A DNA stretch of 64,000 nt, from NCBI RefSeq assembly GCF_018141425.1, contig NZ_CP058561.1, forward strand, positions 4,278,001-4,342,000. Reading direction: 5' to 3'. Under the pieces are notes generated by a model, which did not search any database, had not been told where the DNA came from, and saw only the letters and a list, made by a program, of their open reading frames with translations. The translations under genes and the position numbers were made by a program. This DNA is from Vallitalea guaymasensis. Its GTDB lineage: Bacteria; Bacillota; Clostridia; Lachnospirales; Vallitaleaceae. Shown here piece after piece: positions 44,724-55,170 of this stretch (within the stretch, counting starts at the first letter, position 1; every line of letters starts with the position of its first letter).

Positions 44724-45623
44724 ATGAAAAATTTTATCAGTAAATTGAATAAATACAAATATCCTTACTTATTCATAGCTCCAGCTATTATATTGCTATT
44801 TATGTTTTCTATCATTCCAATTTTTGTTTCTGTAGGAATAAGCTTCACAGACATGAATATCAAAGGATTAGCTAACTTTAATAATATTGATTTTATTGGA
44901 CTTGAAAACTATATTGAATTATTGAAAGATGCTGATTTTCATCAAGCGATTCGTAATACAATATTTTATGTTGTGATTGGTGTACCTTTTGTAGTTTTCT
45001 TATCTCTTACATCAGCACTTTTGATAAATTATGGTACAGAAAAGATATTTTCCTTTTTTAGAGTAGTATACTATGCCCCTGCCGTTACTAATATCGTTGC
45101 AGTAGCAGTTGTATGGGGATTCTTATATAATACAAATTACGGTCTTTTGAATAATATCTTAAATGGATTAGGATTAGAAGGACTACGATGGTTGCAAGAT
45201 CCTATACTTGCAAAGATATCACTTATTATTTTAGCTGTGTGGAAAGCTATAGGAATAAATATGTTGATATTTTTAGCTGCCCTAAAGGGTATACCAAAAT
45301 CATATTATGAAGCAGCTAAAATTGATGGAGCTAAGAAATTCCAGACTTTACGTTATATCACATTACCTCAGTTAAGGTTTTCTACATTCTTTGTTACTAT
45401 AACGACTTTAATAGGTTGGATACAATTTTTTGAAGAACCAATGGTCATGACAAGCGGAGGACCTCTGGGACAAACCAATTCAATGGCATTATTCATCTAT
45501 CAGAATGGATTTAAGCAAAGTCAGTTTGGATATGCTGCTGCAGGTTCATTTGTATTATTTGTAATCATTATTATAGTAACGCTTATACAATTTAGAATGA
45601 ACAAACAAGATGCATGGGAATAA
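44724..45623 (+). CDS. Sugar ABC transporter permease (MalF/UgpA type)
   Basis: The 299-residue integral membrane protein has six hydrophobic segments. Its EAA loop YYEAAKIDGAKKFQTLRYITLPQL (about residues 194-217, named in part) is the ATPase contact. YLFIAPAIILLFMFSIIPI starts the first helix and GGPLGQTNSMALFIYQ marks the family. It pairs with the second permease at 45649. No dedicated ATPase gene is in the locus, so a shared MsmX-type ATPase encoded elsewhere probably powers the importer. The start is ATG 44724 with CAGGTGACTAA. Confidence 0.93.
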   Translation: MKNFISKLNKYKYPYLFIAPAIILLFMFSIIPIFVSVGISFTDMNIKGLANFNNIDFIGLENYIELLKDADFHQAIRNTIFYVVIGVPFVVFLSLTSALLINYGTEKIFSFFRVVYYAPAVTNIVAVAVVWGFLYNTNYGLLNNILNGLGLEGLRWLQDPILAKISLIILAVWKAIGINMLIFLAALKGIPKSYYEAAKIDGAKKFQTLRYITLPQLRFSTFFVTITTLIGWIQFFEEPMVMTSGGPLGQTNSMALFIYQNGFKQSQFGYAAAGSFVLFVIIIIVTLIQFRMNKQDAWE

Positions 45624-45648
45624 AACTATGATAACTGAGGTGAGAAAA

Positions 45649-46473
45649 ATGAAAAAAGATAAAATGAAAATAGATAAGATTATTGTGATAATATTACTTA
45701 CCATAGGTGGTATTTTAATGTTGACACCATTCATTTGGATGATTTTTTCTTCATTCAAACATGCAAATGAAGCTATGCTTGTACCGCCAACTTTATTTCC
45801 CAAAGTACCAACATTAGAAAATTATATAAAATTATTTGAAGAATTGAATTTCTTGGTTTACTTGAAAAACACTTTAATAGTAGTTGCCATATTCTTTATT
45901 GGATTATTATTCAATGCTATGGCAGGATATGCCTTTGGTAAATTTAAGTTTCCTGGGAAGAAGTTTCTATTCTATATGGTACTTGCAACAATGATGATTC
46001 CCTCACAGGTTACTATGATTCCAGTTTATCTCATACTTAATAAGATGGGACTTATTAACACTATGTTAGGTATTGTGCTTCCAGGTCTTGTAGGTGCATT
46101 TAATATATTCCTCTTCAAGCAGTTCATGGGAGGAGTTCCTAATGAACTAATGGAAGCTGCCAGAATAGATGGCGCAGGGGAATATTATATATTTTTTAAA
46201 TTGATTATACCAATATCAAAACCGATTTTAGCAGTACAGGGAATATTGACATTCATAGCAGGATGGAATAATTTTTTATGGCCGTTGATAATTGCCAATG
46301 ATGAGAAATTCTATACATTATCCGTAGGATTATCTTTATTAAAGGGACAAAATGTAACCAACTTCGCTTTACAGATGGCAGGTGCTTCAATAATGGTAGT
46401 ACCTATAATGATTATTTTTTGCATATTCCAGAAACACATCATGGAAGGATTTGTGACTTCAGGAATAAAATAG
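45649..46473 (+). CDS. Sugar ABC transporter permease (MalG/UgpE type)
   Basis: The 274-residue partner permease has TPFIWMIFSSFKHANEA near the N-terminus, the EAA loop ELMEAARIDGAGEYYIFFKLIIPISKP (named in part, about 170-197) and FIAGWNNFLWPLI near the end. The start is ATG 45649 with GAGGTGAG at 45637-45644; an open frame extends upstream over the end of the previous gene without a ribosome binding site. The gap to the first permease is 25 bases. Confidence 0.93.
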   Translation: MKKDKMKIDKIIVIILLTIGGILMLTPFIWMIFSSFKHANEAMLVPPTLFPKVPTLENYIKLFEELNFLVYLKNTLIVVAIFFIGLLFNAMAGYAFGKFKFPGKKFLFYMVLATMMIPSQVTMIPVYLILNKMGLINTMLGIVLPGLVGAFNIFLFKQFMGGVPNELMEAARIDGAGEYYIFFKLIIPISKPILAVQGILTFIAGWNNFLWPLIIANDEKFYTLSVGLSLLKGQNVTNFALQMAGASIMVVPIMIIFCIFQKHIMEGFVTSGIK

Positions 46474-46486
46474 GAGGATGCACATA

Positions 46487-49400
46487 TTGAGATTAAGACA
46501 AGAAAATAATCTTATAAGTATTAAAAAAGATAGTACGCAATTTGCTTTTTTAGATACAGGAGATTTAAGAGAAATAAGAAACAATGAAATAATGATCAAT
46601 CAGATGATAGGTGACCCTATCTATGGTTCAATAAATAATATATATCTTCGTATTTACAAAGATACTAAGATTGAAAACTATAAATTGTTAGGTATAAATT
46701 CTAATAGTTTATTTTCCTATAATGATGAAAGTGTTAGATGGGAAGGTAATATTGAAGGAATAATATATAAAATAACACTTACTCTAGTTAATGAAAGTAC
46801 ATGGTGTTACGATATCATACTGGATGGAAATAATGAAACGGTAGATATAGTATATGGACAAGATATAAGTATTGCAGATAAAGGTGGAGTATTAGCCAAC
46901 GAATTGTACATCAGTCAATATATAGACCATAAAGTCTTAAAAGGAAAGTGTGGATATATTATAAGTTCCAGACAAAATCAAAAACAATCTTGTGGATATC
47001 CATATATTCAACAGGGAAGCAAAGATATAGAAATTGTAGGTTATTCAACAGATCAGTCACAGTTTTTTGGAAAGTCATATAAAAAGAATAATCAAGAAGT
47101 AGCTTTAGAAGGTAATCTTGAAAATGAGAATTATCAATATGAATTAAGTTATATTGCTCTTCAAACTGAAAAAATAACACTGGACAAACCAGTAAATTTC
47201 GGATTTTATGGAGTATTTCAAATGAACTTCAAAAAAGCTGTTAGTGCAATTGAATTTAATGAAGAAAAAGAAAATGCATGGAAGTATATTGATAAGGCAA
47301 AAAAAGATGATTTTATAAGAGTCAAAAAAGTTAGTTTATCTAATAGTATAGGTGAACCTTTATATAGTGATGCATTTAGTGACCATGAGTTAGATAAATA
47401 TTTTCCTACACGAATTCTAGAAGAAAGAGCTCAAGATAAATTGCTTTCCTTTTTCAGTAATGGGCATAGGCATATTGTTTTACAAGAAAAAGAATTGCTG
47501 GAAGAAAGACCTAGCGGACATATCATTGCAAATGCCATAGATGAGAAAAAAATAAGTAAAGAGACTATAACGTCTACTAATTATATGTATGGTGTTTTTA
47601 ATTCACAGCTTGTAGCAGGTAATACCTCTCTTAACAAGATGGTGTCTCAAACAAGAGGAACATTGAATATACAAAAGAATTCAGGACAACGCATTTATAT
47701 AAAATGTAATGGAAGATACCGTATTTTAACTCTACCTGCTGCATATGAGATGGGACAGAACTTTGCAAGATGGTACTATAAAGTTGATGGAGATATGTTG
47801 ATTGTTACTAGTTATGTAGCGGCTGATTCTTCAGATGTTATATTAGAAATTAAATCTGAACTTGATAGAGCATATGAGATGCTTATTACTAATCAATTGG
47901 TAATGGGAGAGCATGAATTTCAAAATCAATGTGAAGCTGAGATAGATAATAATAGAATAGTCCTTAGACCAGATTCTAATAGTTTCACAGCAGGAGTTTA
48001 CGAGAAGCTTCATTATACTATTAAGTTGAATGGTTCACAAATGGATGTTATACAAGATAATATATTCTTTGAAGATGACAAGGTTCGTAATGGTACATTA
48101 TTAACACTGAAAATTATGCCTTCGTCATCTGTACAGTTAATTATATCAGGGAATCTTGGATATAGAGAAGACAAAACATATAATTATAGTTTTGAAACAG
48201 AGAAGAAAAAATATGATGAATTCTACGAAAGACTTACTTGTGGTTTCAGCTTAGATTTACCAGGGAAAGATAATTCTGACTTAGTTAAGATAAATGAGAT
48301 TTTCTGGTGGTACACACATAATGCCATGGTACATTATGCTGTACCTCATGGATTAGAACAACCAGGTGGAGCAGCTTGGGGAACTAGAGACATCTGTCAG
48401 GGACCTATTGAATATTTTATGGCGACTCAGCATTATGAAGTGGTTAGAGATATAATCATTGAAATATATTCACATCAGTTTTTTGAAAATAAAGAATGGC
48501 CTCAATGGTTCATGATTGATGATTATCATATACAACAGGAAGATTGTCATGGAGATGTAGTGCTTTGGCCGTTGAAAGTAGTTGGAGATTATCTAAGAGT
48601 TACAGGTGATGTGGATATTCTGAATAAATCAATTGGTTTTAGAAATATTGATGGTAGCATAGCTAATGAGCAAAGAACACTTTTAGAACATATGAAATAT
48701 GCTGTAGATACCATAAAACAGCGTTTCATGCATGATACAACTTTAATCTCTTATGCTGGAGGAGATTGGGATGATACACTTCAACCTGCCAGTGAAGAAT
48801 TAAAAGAGAAATTAGTAAGTTCATGGACTGTAGCACTTACATATCAGGTAATTAAACAACTTGGTGAAGTTCTTGAACAAGTAGATAAGGACTGGTCCAA
48901 AGAACTTATAGGATTGTCAGAAGCGATCAATAAAGATTTTAATGAATTATTGATAAAAGGTGAAGTGATTGCAGGATTTGCGTATTTTGAAAATGAAAAA
49001 GATATGGAATATATGCTTCATCCAGAAGATAGTAAAACAGGTATTGAATATAGATTGTTGCCTATGACAAGAAGTATAATTTCGGAATTAGTATCAAAAC
49101 AGCAAGCTGATATGAATATAAGCATTATAGATGAACACCTTAATTGTACTGATGGAGTTAGACTCATGAATCGTCCTGCAAGTTACAAAGGTGGAGTCAT
49201 TGAATATTTTAAAAGAGCTGAACAAGCATCTAATGTTGGAAGAGAGATAAGTCTAAATTATATTCATGCTCATATTAGATATATAGAGGCTGTGGCTAAG
49301 TTAGGATTGGCTCAGGAAACATGGGAAGCAATGATGAAGATAAATCCCATACTTATAAAAGAAAAAGTTCCAAATGCAGAAATAAGACAGAGCAACACAT

Positions 49401-49834
49401 ATTTCAGCAGTTCTGAAGGAATGTTCAATGATAGATATATATATCAAGAGAACTTTGATAAGCTTCGTAATGGTGATATAGGTGTAAAAGGCGGATGGCG
49501 TATATATTCAAGTGGCCCTGGAATATATCTGAATCAAATTATAAGCAATATCCTTGGTATAAGGATGACATCTGATTCAATAATTATTGATCCTATTCTT
49601 AGTAAGGATTTGGATGGATTGATTATGAATTATAATTATATGAGAAAACCTGTTAAATGGATCTATCATATAAAGGGTGATACAGGTACAATAAGAAAAG
49701 TTATTGTAAATGATAAAGAAATAGATTTTGACATAATTGATAATGAATATCGTCAAGGTGGAGCTATCATCGATAAGAATATTTTTGAAGATATTTTGAA
49801 GCAAGAAGGTATTGTTAATATCTACGTTGAGTAA
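46487..49834 (+). CDS. GH94-type phosphorylase, probable 1,2-beta-oligoglucan phosphorylase
   Basis: The protein (about 1,115 residues) has an N-terminal beta-sandwich region and a C-terminal (alpha/alpha)6 barrel of the GH94 kind: GLEQPGGAAWGTRDICQGPIEYF, WPQWFMIDDY, EDCHGDVVLWPLKVVGDYL (each named in part, about 625-705) and GGDWDDTLQPA near residue 758-768, where the acid/base Asp is expected. Cellobiose phosphorylases are shorter (about 800). The 1.1-kb-residue class is 1,2-beta-oligoglucan phosphorylase, which in Listeria also sits with an ABC importer and GH3. The predicted reaction is sophoro-oligosaccharide plus phosphate to glucose-1-phosphate. The start is taken as TTG 46487, 9 bases after AGGAGG; ATG 46478 abuts the SD. 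The cytoplasmic location fits the importer. Confidence 0.78.
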   Translation: MRLRQENNLISIKKDSTQFAFLDTGDLREIRNNEIMINQMIGDPIYGSINNIYLRIYKDTKIENYKLLGINSNSLFSYNDESVRWEGNIEGIIYKITLTLVNESTWCYDIILDGNNETVDIVYGQDISIADKGGVLANELYISQYIDHKVLKGKCGYIISSRQNQKQSCGYPYIQQGSKDIEIVGYSTDQSQFFGKSYKKNNQEVALEGNLENENYQYELSYIALQTEKITLDKPVNFGFYGVFQMNFKKAVSAIEFNEEKENAWKYIDKAKKDDFIRVKKVSLSNSIGEPLYSDAFSDHELDKYFPTRILEERAQDKLLSFFSNGHRHIVLQEKELLEERPSGHIIANAIDEKKISKETITSTNYMYGVFNSQLVAGNTSLNKMVSQTRGTLNIQKNSGQRIYIKCNGRYRILTLPAAYEMGQNFARWYYKVDGDMLIVTSYVAADSSDVILEIKSELDRAYEMLITNQLVMGEHEFQNQCEAEIDNNRIVLRPDSNSFTAGVYEKLHYTIKLNGSQMDVIQDNIFFEDDKVRNGTLLTLKIMPSSSVQLIISGNLGYREDKTYNYSFETEKKKYDEFYERLTCGFSLDLPGKDNSDLVKINEIFWWYTHNAMVHYAVPHGLEQPGGAAWGTRDICQGPIEYFMATQHYEVVRDIIIEIYSHQFFENKEWPQWFMIDDYHIQQEDCHGDVVLWPLKVVGDYLRVTGDVDILNKSIGFRNIDGSIANEQRTLLEHMKYAVDTIKQRFMHDTTLISYAGGDWDDTLQPASEELKEKLVSSWTVALTYQVIKQLGEVLEQVDKDWSKELIGLSEAINKDFNELLIKGEVIAGFAYFENEKDMEYMLHPEDSKTGIEYRLLPMTRSIISELVSKQQADMNISIIDEHLNCTDGVRLMNRPASYKGGVIEYFKRAEQASNVGREISLNYIHAHIRYIEAVAKLGLAQETWEAMMKINPILIKEKVPNAEIRQSNTYFSSSEGMFNDRYIYQENFDKLRNGDIGVKGGWRIYSSGPGIYLNQIISNILGIRMTSDSIIIDPILSKDLDGLIMNYNYMRKPVKWIYHIKGDTGTIRKVIVNDKEIDFDIIDNEYRQGGAIIDKNIFEDILKQEGIVNIYVE

Positions 49835-49908
49835 GTTATATTAGTTTTAGTATATTAATGTGATATGTTATAATAGGTAAAAACAGGGATAGAAGAGGGT
49901 GATGATAA

Positions 49909-50895
49909 GTGCCTACAATAAAAGATGTAGCAAAATTAGCAGGTGTTTCTATATCCACAGTATCATATGCTCTAAACGGAACAAGAAGCATAAGCGAAGA
50001 AACCAAGAAAAAAGTCTATGCTGCTGTAAAAGAATTGGATTATAAACCTAGTGGTATTGCAAGAAGCTTAAAAATGAAAAGAAACCAAATGATAGCAGTA
50101 GTGGTAAATGAATTCATTGGACCTATATATCAAGAAATCATGCACGGTGTAAGTAAAGCTGCTAAAAAATATGGGTATGAAGTTATTGCAGCTGAATGCT
50201 TTTCAGAGAAAAGTGAAATAACAAAAGTATTATCTGAAAGATTTGTGGATGGCGCTGTTATTTTGGCTTCATATCTAAGTGATAATATGATAAAAGACCT
50301 AGCAGGGGATAATTTCCCTATAGTAGTTTTAGATAGAGAAATAAAAAATAAAAATATAACTAGTATTCTAATTAATAACGAATCAGGAGCTTATGAGGCA
50401 ATTAACTACTTTTATGAAAATGGACACAGAAAAATTGGTTTCCTAGGAGGTCCAAACAATTCTTATGATAACAATACACGTTATAAAGGATTTAAAAATG
50501 CTATGGATAAATTTAATTTGGATTTTCCAAAACAGTGGTGTCTAACTTCTAATTTTACAGAAGAAGGAGGATACCAAGTTGTTAGAGAGTTCTTGGAAAA
50601 TATTCCTTTAGAAGAGTTGCCTAGTGCTTTTTTTGTTAGTAATGATGAAATGGCAATAGGTGCCATGCGTGCTTTTAAAGAGTGCGGAATCAGTATTCCA
50701 GAGCAAATGGCAATTATCGGGTTTGATGATATAGAGCTATGTAAATATGTTACTCCTAATCTAAGTACTGTACATAGACCATGTTTTGGACTAGGGACAA
50801 TGGCTGCCAACAGTCTTATAAGTAAATTAGAAGGAGAAAAGGTTTCTAATTTAATAAGTCTTTCATCAGAACTTGTTATCAGGGAAAGTTGCTAA
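49909..50895 (+). CDS. LacI-family transcriptional regulator
   Basis: The 328-residue repressor starts PTIKDVAKLAGVSISTVSYALNG, a standard LacI helix-turn-helix, with the hinge helix KPSGIARSLKM (about residues 47-57). A periplasmic-binding-like effector domain follows (IAVVVNEFIGPIYQEIMHG, GFLGGP, AIIGFDDIELCKYVTPNLSTVHRP). It lies between the GH94 and GH3 genes on the same strand and most likely represses the operon through the paired AAACGT(A/T)TCGAA sites at 43118 and 43310 until an oligosaccharide is present. The start is GTG 49909 with AGAGGGTGAT. Confidence 0.92.
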   Translation: MPTIKDVAKLAGVSISTVSYALNGTRSISEETKKKVYAAVKELDYKPSGIARSLKMKRNQMIAVVVNEFIGPIYQEIMHGVSKAAKKYGYEVIAAECFSEKSEITKVLSERFVDGAVILASYLSDNMIKDLAGDNFPIVVLDREIKNKNITSILINNESGAYEAINYFYENGHRKIGFLGGPNNSYDNNTRYKGFKNAMDKFNLDFPKQWCLTSNFTEEGGYQVVREFLENIPLEELPSAFFVSNDEMAIGAMRAFKECGISIPEQMAIIGFDDIELCKYVTPNLSTVHRPCFGLGTMAANSLISKLEGEKVSNLISLSSELVIRESC

Positions 50896-50932
50896 CAGTT
50901 AATGATATAATTATTCCATGTGAGGTGTAATA

Positions 50933-53089
50933 ATGAATAAAGAAGTTGATATAAATGAGTTATTGAAAGAACTTTCTCTATCAGAAAAAATTGGACAATT
51001 ACAGCAATTAGCTTCCCAATTTTATATAAAAGATTCTGAAGGAGAACTTACTGGACCCTTAAAAGACCTAGGGATATCAGAAGAAAAAATATGGGTTTCA
51101 GGTAGTGTTCTAGGAGTAAAAGATGCTGAAGAAGCTCGGAGGATTCAAGATAAATACCTAGATAAAAGCAGTACAAAGATTCCTCTATTATTTATGGCTG
51201 ATATCATTCATGGATACAGAACCATTTTTCCTATACCCCTTGCAATAGGATGTACATGGAATCTTGATAATGCTGTGTTGTGTGGACAAGTATCTGCCAA
51301 AGAAGCAGCTCTTTCAGGGGTGCATGTGACTTTCTCACCTATGGTAGATTTGGTTAGAGACCCTAGATGGGGTAGAGTGATGGAGTCTACTGGAGAAGAT
51401 ACATATCTTAATAGTGTCTTTGGTAAAGCTTTTGTAGAAGGATATCAGGGAGATTTATCTTCTAATTATAATATAGCTTCTTGTGTAAAACACTTTGCAG
51501 CTTATGGTGCGGTAGAAGCTGGGAGAGAATACAATACAGTTGATTTATCCGATAGACAATTAAAAGAATACTATCTTCCTTCATATAAAGCATCTATAGA
51601 TGAGGGTGCTAAGATGGTTATGACTTCTTTTAATACAATTCATGGTGTACCTGCTTCTGGCAGTAAATATCTTATGCAAGATATTCTAAGGGATAACTTC
51701 CAGTTTGATGGTGTTGTTATCTCCGACTGGGGTGCTGTTGGAGAATTGCAGGTTCACGGTGTTGCAGCAGATGATGAAGAAGTGGCTGAAAAAGCTATAA
51801 GTGCAGGGGTAGACGTTGAAATGATGACTTCTTGTTATATTAACAATCTTGAAAACCTTGTAAAAGAAGGCAGGGTACAAGAAGAATTAATAGATGAAGC
51901 TGTACTTAGAATACTGCAGTTGAAAAAAGATCTAGGATTATTCAGTGACCCGTACAGAGGTATGGATGGAGATAAAGCAAAACAAATGTTTATGTGTAAT
52001 GAACACAAAGAAGCCGTAAGAAAAGTTGCTAGAGAATCAATAGTACTCTTGAAGAATGATAATGTATTACCTCTATCTAAGGATAAGAAAATAGCTGTTA
52101 TAGGACCAAAAGGGGATAGCACTGATTTACTTGGAGGTTGGTCATGGCAAGGAAGAAAAGAAAAAATTACAACTCTAAAAGAAAATCTGATTAATGAAAT
52201 TGGAAATAACCTTATATCATATGCAAAGGGTTGTGATGTCAATGGTCATGATGAAAGTGGTTTTGAAGAAGCTGTAAATGTAGCAAAAGAAGCTGACGTT
52301 GTTATATTAGCCTTAGGAGAAAGTTCAGAGATGAGTGGTGAAGGTGGAAGTAGAGCATATATAGGATTACCTGGAGTACAGGAAAGACTTGCAGAAGAAA
52401 TTTTAAGACTAAACAAACCTACTGTAGTTTTATTATTTAGCGGTCGTCCACTAGAAATAACAAATCTCAGTAAAAAAGCTCCTGCAATAATAGAAGCCTG
52501 GTTTCCTGGTACAGAAGGTGGATCAGCTATTACTGAAGTGTTATACGGAGACTTCAATCCTTCTGGCAGACTGACAACGAGTTTTCCTTATGCTACAGGT
52601 CAAATACCAGTATATTACAATTCCTATAATACAGGCAGACCAAAAACAGCTAATACTGCTGAAACAAGGTATGTTTCTCAGTTTATAGATATTCCCAATG
52701 AACCTCTTTATCCTTTTGGATATGGACTTAGTTATACACAGTTCCAATATAAAGATTTCACTTTAAGTTCTGATAAAATGACTAAGGATGATAAAATAAC
52801 TGCTTCTGTAACAGTAAAAAATATTGGTGATAGAAAAGGAACAGAAACAGTACAATTCTACATAAGAGATTTGGTAGGAAGTACTGTAAGACCAGTAAAA
52901 GAGCTAAAGGGATTCAAAAGAATAGAGCTTGAACCACAGGAAGAATCAAAAGTTGAATTTGTGATAACAGAAGAAATGTTAAGATATTATAATATAGATT
53001 GTGAATTAGTAAGTGAACCAGGAGATTTCCACGCAATGGTAGGATGTAATTCAGCAGATACTTATACTAAAAAGTTCACTTTGCTATAA
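50933..53089 (+). CDS. GH3 beta-glucosidase (BglX-like)
   Basis: The 718-residue glycoside hydrolase has the (beta/alpha)8 domain with FMADIIHGYRTIFPIPLAI, FSPMVDLVRDPRWGRVMESTGED (named in part) and KHFAAYGA. The nucleophile Asp265 is in GVVISDWGAV. The second domain has LLKNDNVLPL, IGPKGDS and GESSEMSGEGGSRA, and it ends in a C-terminal fibronectin-like domain (TASVTVKNIGDRKGTETVQFYI). No signal peptide: it acts in the cytoplasm, splitting the short beta-glucosides left by the phosphorylase. In Listeria the GH3 of the equivalent cluster cleaves sophorose. GTGAGGTG upstream of ATG 50933. Confidence 0.93.
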   Translation: MNKEVDINELLKELSLSEKIGQLQQLASQFYIKDSEGELTGPLKDLGISEEKIWVSGSVLGVKDAEEARRIQDKYLDKSSTKIPLLFMADIIHGYRTIFPIPLAIGCTWNLDNAVLCGQVSAKEAALSGVHVTFSPMVDLVRDPRWGRVMESTGEDTYLNSVFGKAFVEGYQGDLSSNYNIASCVKHFAAYGAVEAGREYNTVDLSDRQLKEYYLPSYKASIDEGAKMVMTSFNTIHGVPASGSKYLMQDILRDNFQFDGVVISDWGAVGELQVHGVAADDEEVAEKAISAGVDVEMMTSCYINNLENLVKEGRVQEELIDEAVLRILQLKKDLGLFSDPYRGMDGDKAKQMFMCNEHKEAVRKVARESIVLLKNDNVLPLSKDKKIAVIGPKGDSTDLLGGWSWQGRKEKITTLKENLINEIGNNLISYAKGCDVNGHDESGFEEAVNVAKEADVVILALGESSEMSGEGGSRAYIGLPGVQERLAEEILRLNKPTVVLLFSGRPLEITNLSKKAPAIIEAWFPGTEGGSAITEVLYGDFNPSGRLTTSFPYATGQIPVYYNSYNTGRPKTANTAETRYVSQFIDIPNEPLYPFGYGLSYTQFQYKDFTLSSDKMTKDDKITASVTVKNIGDRKGTETVQFYIRDLVGSTVRPVKELKGFKRIELEPQEESKVEFVITEEMLRYYNIDCELVSEPGDFHAMVGCNSADTYTKKFTLL

Positions 53090-53393
53090 ATTCCATATGA
53101 GCAAGAATAAGTAGAAGGATTATCTCTCTAATATATTTTTATTTTATATTCCAGATAGAAAGGTCTATGTTGGCATTGAATAGAATTATATTGGGGGATA
53201 TTCCTTTTTGAATTATATGGAATTTTTTATTGCTCTATGTCTTATTATCTGATATCATTATAATAATATAATTAAAGAAAATTTAAATTATATTATTATT
53301 TGCATTATTTATACCATATTTATGAATTAATCTGAATAAGAAGTATAAATAACTTACATATGTGATTATTTACTTAGGACAAAGGAGGAAGAA
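53090..53393 (+). other. Intergenic, possible weak terminator only
   Basis: ATTCC (53199) with GGAAT (53219) and a T run make a poor terminator after the GH3 gene. The rest is AT-rich with no recognisable feature until AAAGGAGGAAG at 53382-53392. Confidence 0.35.
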
Positions 53394-54689
53394 ATGAAGA
53401 ATTATAAACATTTTATTTTAGGATTTGTTACTGCAACTTTTTTATCAGCTGCTGTAATAGGAGTCTCAGCTAGTGGGTTAGTAAAAGATATAACCGCTAA
53501 GATATCTTATGAGATCAAAACAGTATTGGACGGTGAAGAATTTAGTCCAAAAGATACTGATGGAACTGAATTAGAACCAATCATATATAATGGAAGAACT
53601 TACTTACCTGTTCGTTCATTATGCGATGCTCTTGGTGTATCAGTAGGGTGGGAAAATGATACCAAATCAATTATATTATCTACACAACCTAATAATAATA
53701 ATGAAGATACTATAGTTACTATAAATGGAGAAAATAAGATTACCCTTGGTGAAATCAATCTATATTTAGGACAAATAAAAACTCAATATGAATCATATTT
53801 CGGACCTAATGTATGGGAACAGACAACAGAAGATGGGCAATCTGTAGAACAGGTAGCTAAAGATAATGCCATTAGTGCAGCTCAATCTAGTAACCTTATA
53901 GGTTTAATAGCCAAACAAAAGGGTATAAAATTGACTGATGAACAACAAAAAGGTATTGATAGCCAAGTTAATAGTTTTATGAGCGCATTGCAGAAAGAAA
54001 GTACTGGCAAAAGTGGTATTACTCAAGAAATTGTTAAGAAAACAATGGAAAATCAAGAGTTATATAAATTATTATATAATAAAGAAATGAAGGATTATAC
54101 TGTTGATGAAGAGAAACTAAACGCTATATTAGACCAAAATGTACAATATAAGAGATATCAAGAAAATGGTTATGAATATTATGCTAAAAAAGTTAGAGCA
54201 AGACATATATTAATAAAAACAGTAGATGATAGTAATCAACCTTTGTCAGAAGACAAAAAGGTAGAGGCTAAAAAAGAAGCTGAGAAAATATTAGCTAAAG
54301 CTAAAGCAGGAGAAGATTTTGCCGCTCTAGCAAAAGAATATTCACAAGATCCTGGTTCTAAAGATAATGGTGGAGAATATACTTTTGCAAGAGGAGAAAT
54401 GATATCAGAATTTGAAGAAGCTGCTTTTAATCTCAAGCCAGGAGAAATAAGTAAAATTGTTGAGACTGGTTATGGATACCATGTCATAAAATTAGAAGAA
54501 GTGATAGAACCTACTGAGGAAGATATTAAAGCGATAAAAGATAATGAAGCTAATATAAAAGCTCAAGCCATTGAACAATTAAAGCTACAAGCATTTAATA
54601 AAAAAGTTGAAGAATGGCAAGCTGATTATAAAATAGAAATTAATGATGAAATTTGGAAGAATGTTAAAATTTCTGAATTTGAATTTTAG
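53394..54689 (+). CDS. Parvulin-type foldase (PrsA-like) with N-terminal stalk domain
   Basis: The 431-residue exported protein has a signal peptide or anchor (about 8-28). A copper-amine-oxidase-like 'stalk' domain follows (about 55-102: IIYNGRTYLPVRSLCDALGVSVGW). A SurA/PrsA-like helical region (about 105-260) comes next, then a PpiC domain (about 266-370: RARHILIKT, AKEYSQDPGSKDNGGEY, GYGYHVIKLEE). It ends in a helical tail. PrsA proteins fold secreted proteins outside the membrane. There is no lipobox, unlike classical PrsA, so the anchor is the N-terminal helix or the wall. The stalk-domain fusion is common in clostridia. Confidence 0.88.
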   Translation: MKNYKHFILGFVTATFLSAAVIGVSASGLVKDITAKISYEIKTVLDGEEFSPKDTDGTELEPIIYNGRTYLPVRSLCDALGVSVGWENDTKSIILSTQPNNNNEDTIVTINGENKITLGEINLYLGQIKTQYESYFGPNVWEQTTEDGQSVEQVAKDNAISAAQSSNLIGLIAKQKGIKLTDEQQKGIDSQVNSFMSALQKESTGKSGITQEIVKKTMENQELYKLLYNKEMKDYTVDEEKLNAILDQNVQYKRYQENGYEYYAKKVRARHILIKTVDDSNQPLSEDKKVEAKKEAEKILAKAKAGEDFAALAKEYSQDPGSKDNGGEYTFARGEMISEFEEAAFNLKPGEISKIVETGYGYHVIKLEEVIEPTEEDIKAIKDNEANIKAQAIEQLKLQAFNKKVEEWQADYKIEINDEIWKNVKISEFEF

Positions 54690-54700
54690 ATTGAATGTTT

Positions 54701-54724
54701 AGCATCCGAAAGGATGCTTTTTTT
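54701..54724 (+). terminator. Terminator after parvulin gene
   Basis: AGCATCC, loop GAAA, GGATGCT, then a T run. Confidence 0.95.
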
Positions 54725-54814
54725 ATACTAACTAATAGTGATTATTAAAAACATACCCCTTTTAATTTATTGGTTTTAATATTATACTATTTAATAATAG
54801 AAGGGAGTAGTATC

Positions 54815-55132
54815 ATGAAAAGATTAAGAAATATTTTTTTGAGTCGTTTATTTCCATTATTTGCGTTTTTAATTACAACTATAGGTACAATAATAATAAT
54901 TTACAGTTTGGCTTCCATAGATGAGTATAATGGTGGAATAACAGTTAATATATTATTAATTGTGTTACACATTTTACCTATTGCTGGGGTAATATCTTCA
55001 ATAATGCATTTAATTATAACAAGGACTAACATAGTTTCAACAATAATATTAATGCTTTTTAATGTTATTTGGATTACTATTGATGCCATAGTTATTATTG
55101 CATATTTCATTTCCTCACCAATGAATTTGTAA
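54815..55132 (+). CDS. Small three-helix membrane protein
   Basis: The 105-residue product has three hydrophobic helices (about 10-30, 44-62 and 75-98) and little else. GAAGGGAG lies 9 bases before ATG 54815; an open frame extends 15 codons upstream but without a ribosome binding site. No family is recognised. It lies ahead of the ECF sigma gene, but the sigma promoter at 55171 separates them. Confidence 0.5.
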   Translation: MKRLRNIFLSRLFPLFAFLITTIGTIIIIYSLASIDEYNGGITVNILLIVLHILPIAGVISSIMHLIITRTNIVSTIILMLFNVIWITIDAIVIIAYFISSPMNL

Positions 55133-55170
55133 ATTTTAAAATATATAAGAAATTAAATAATTTTTTTTTC

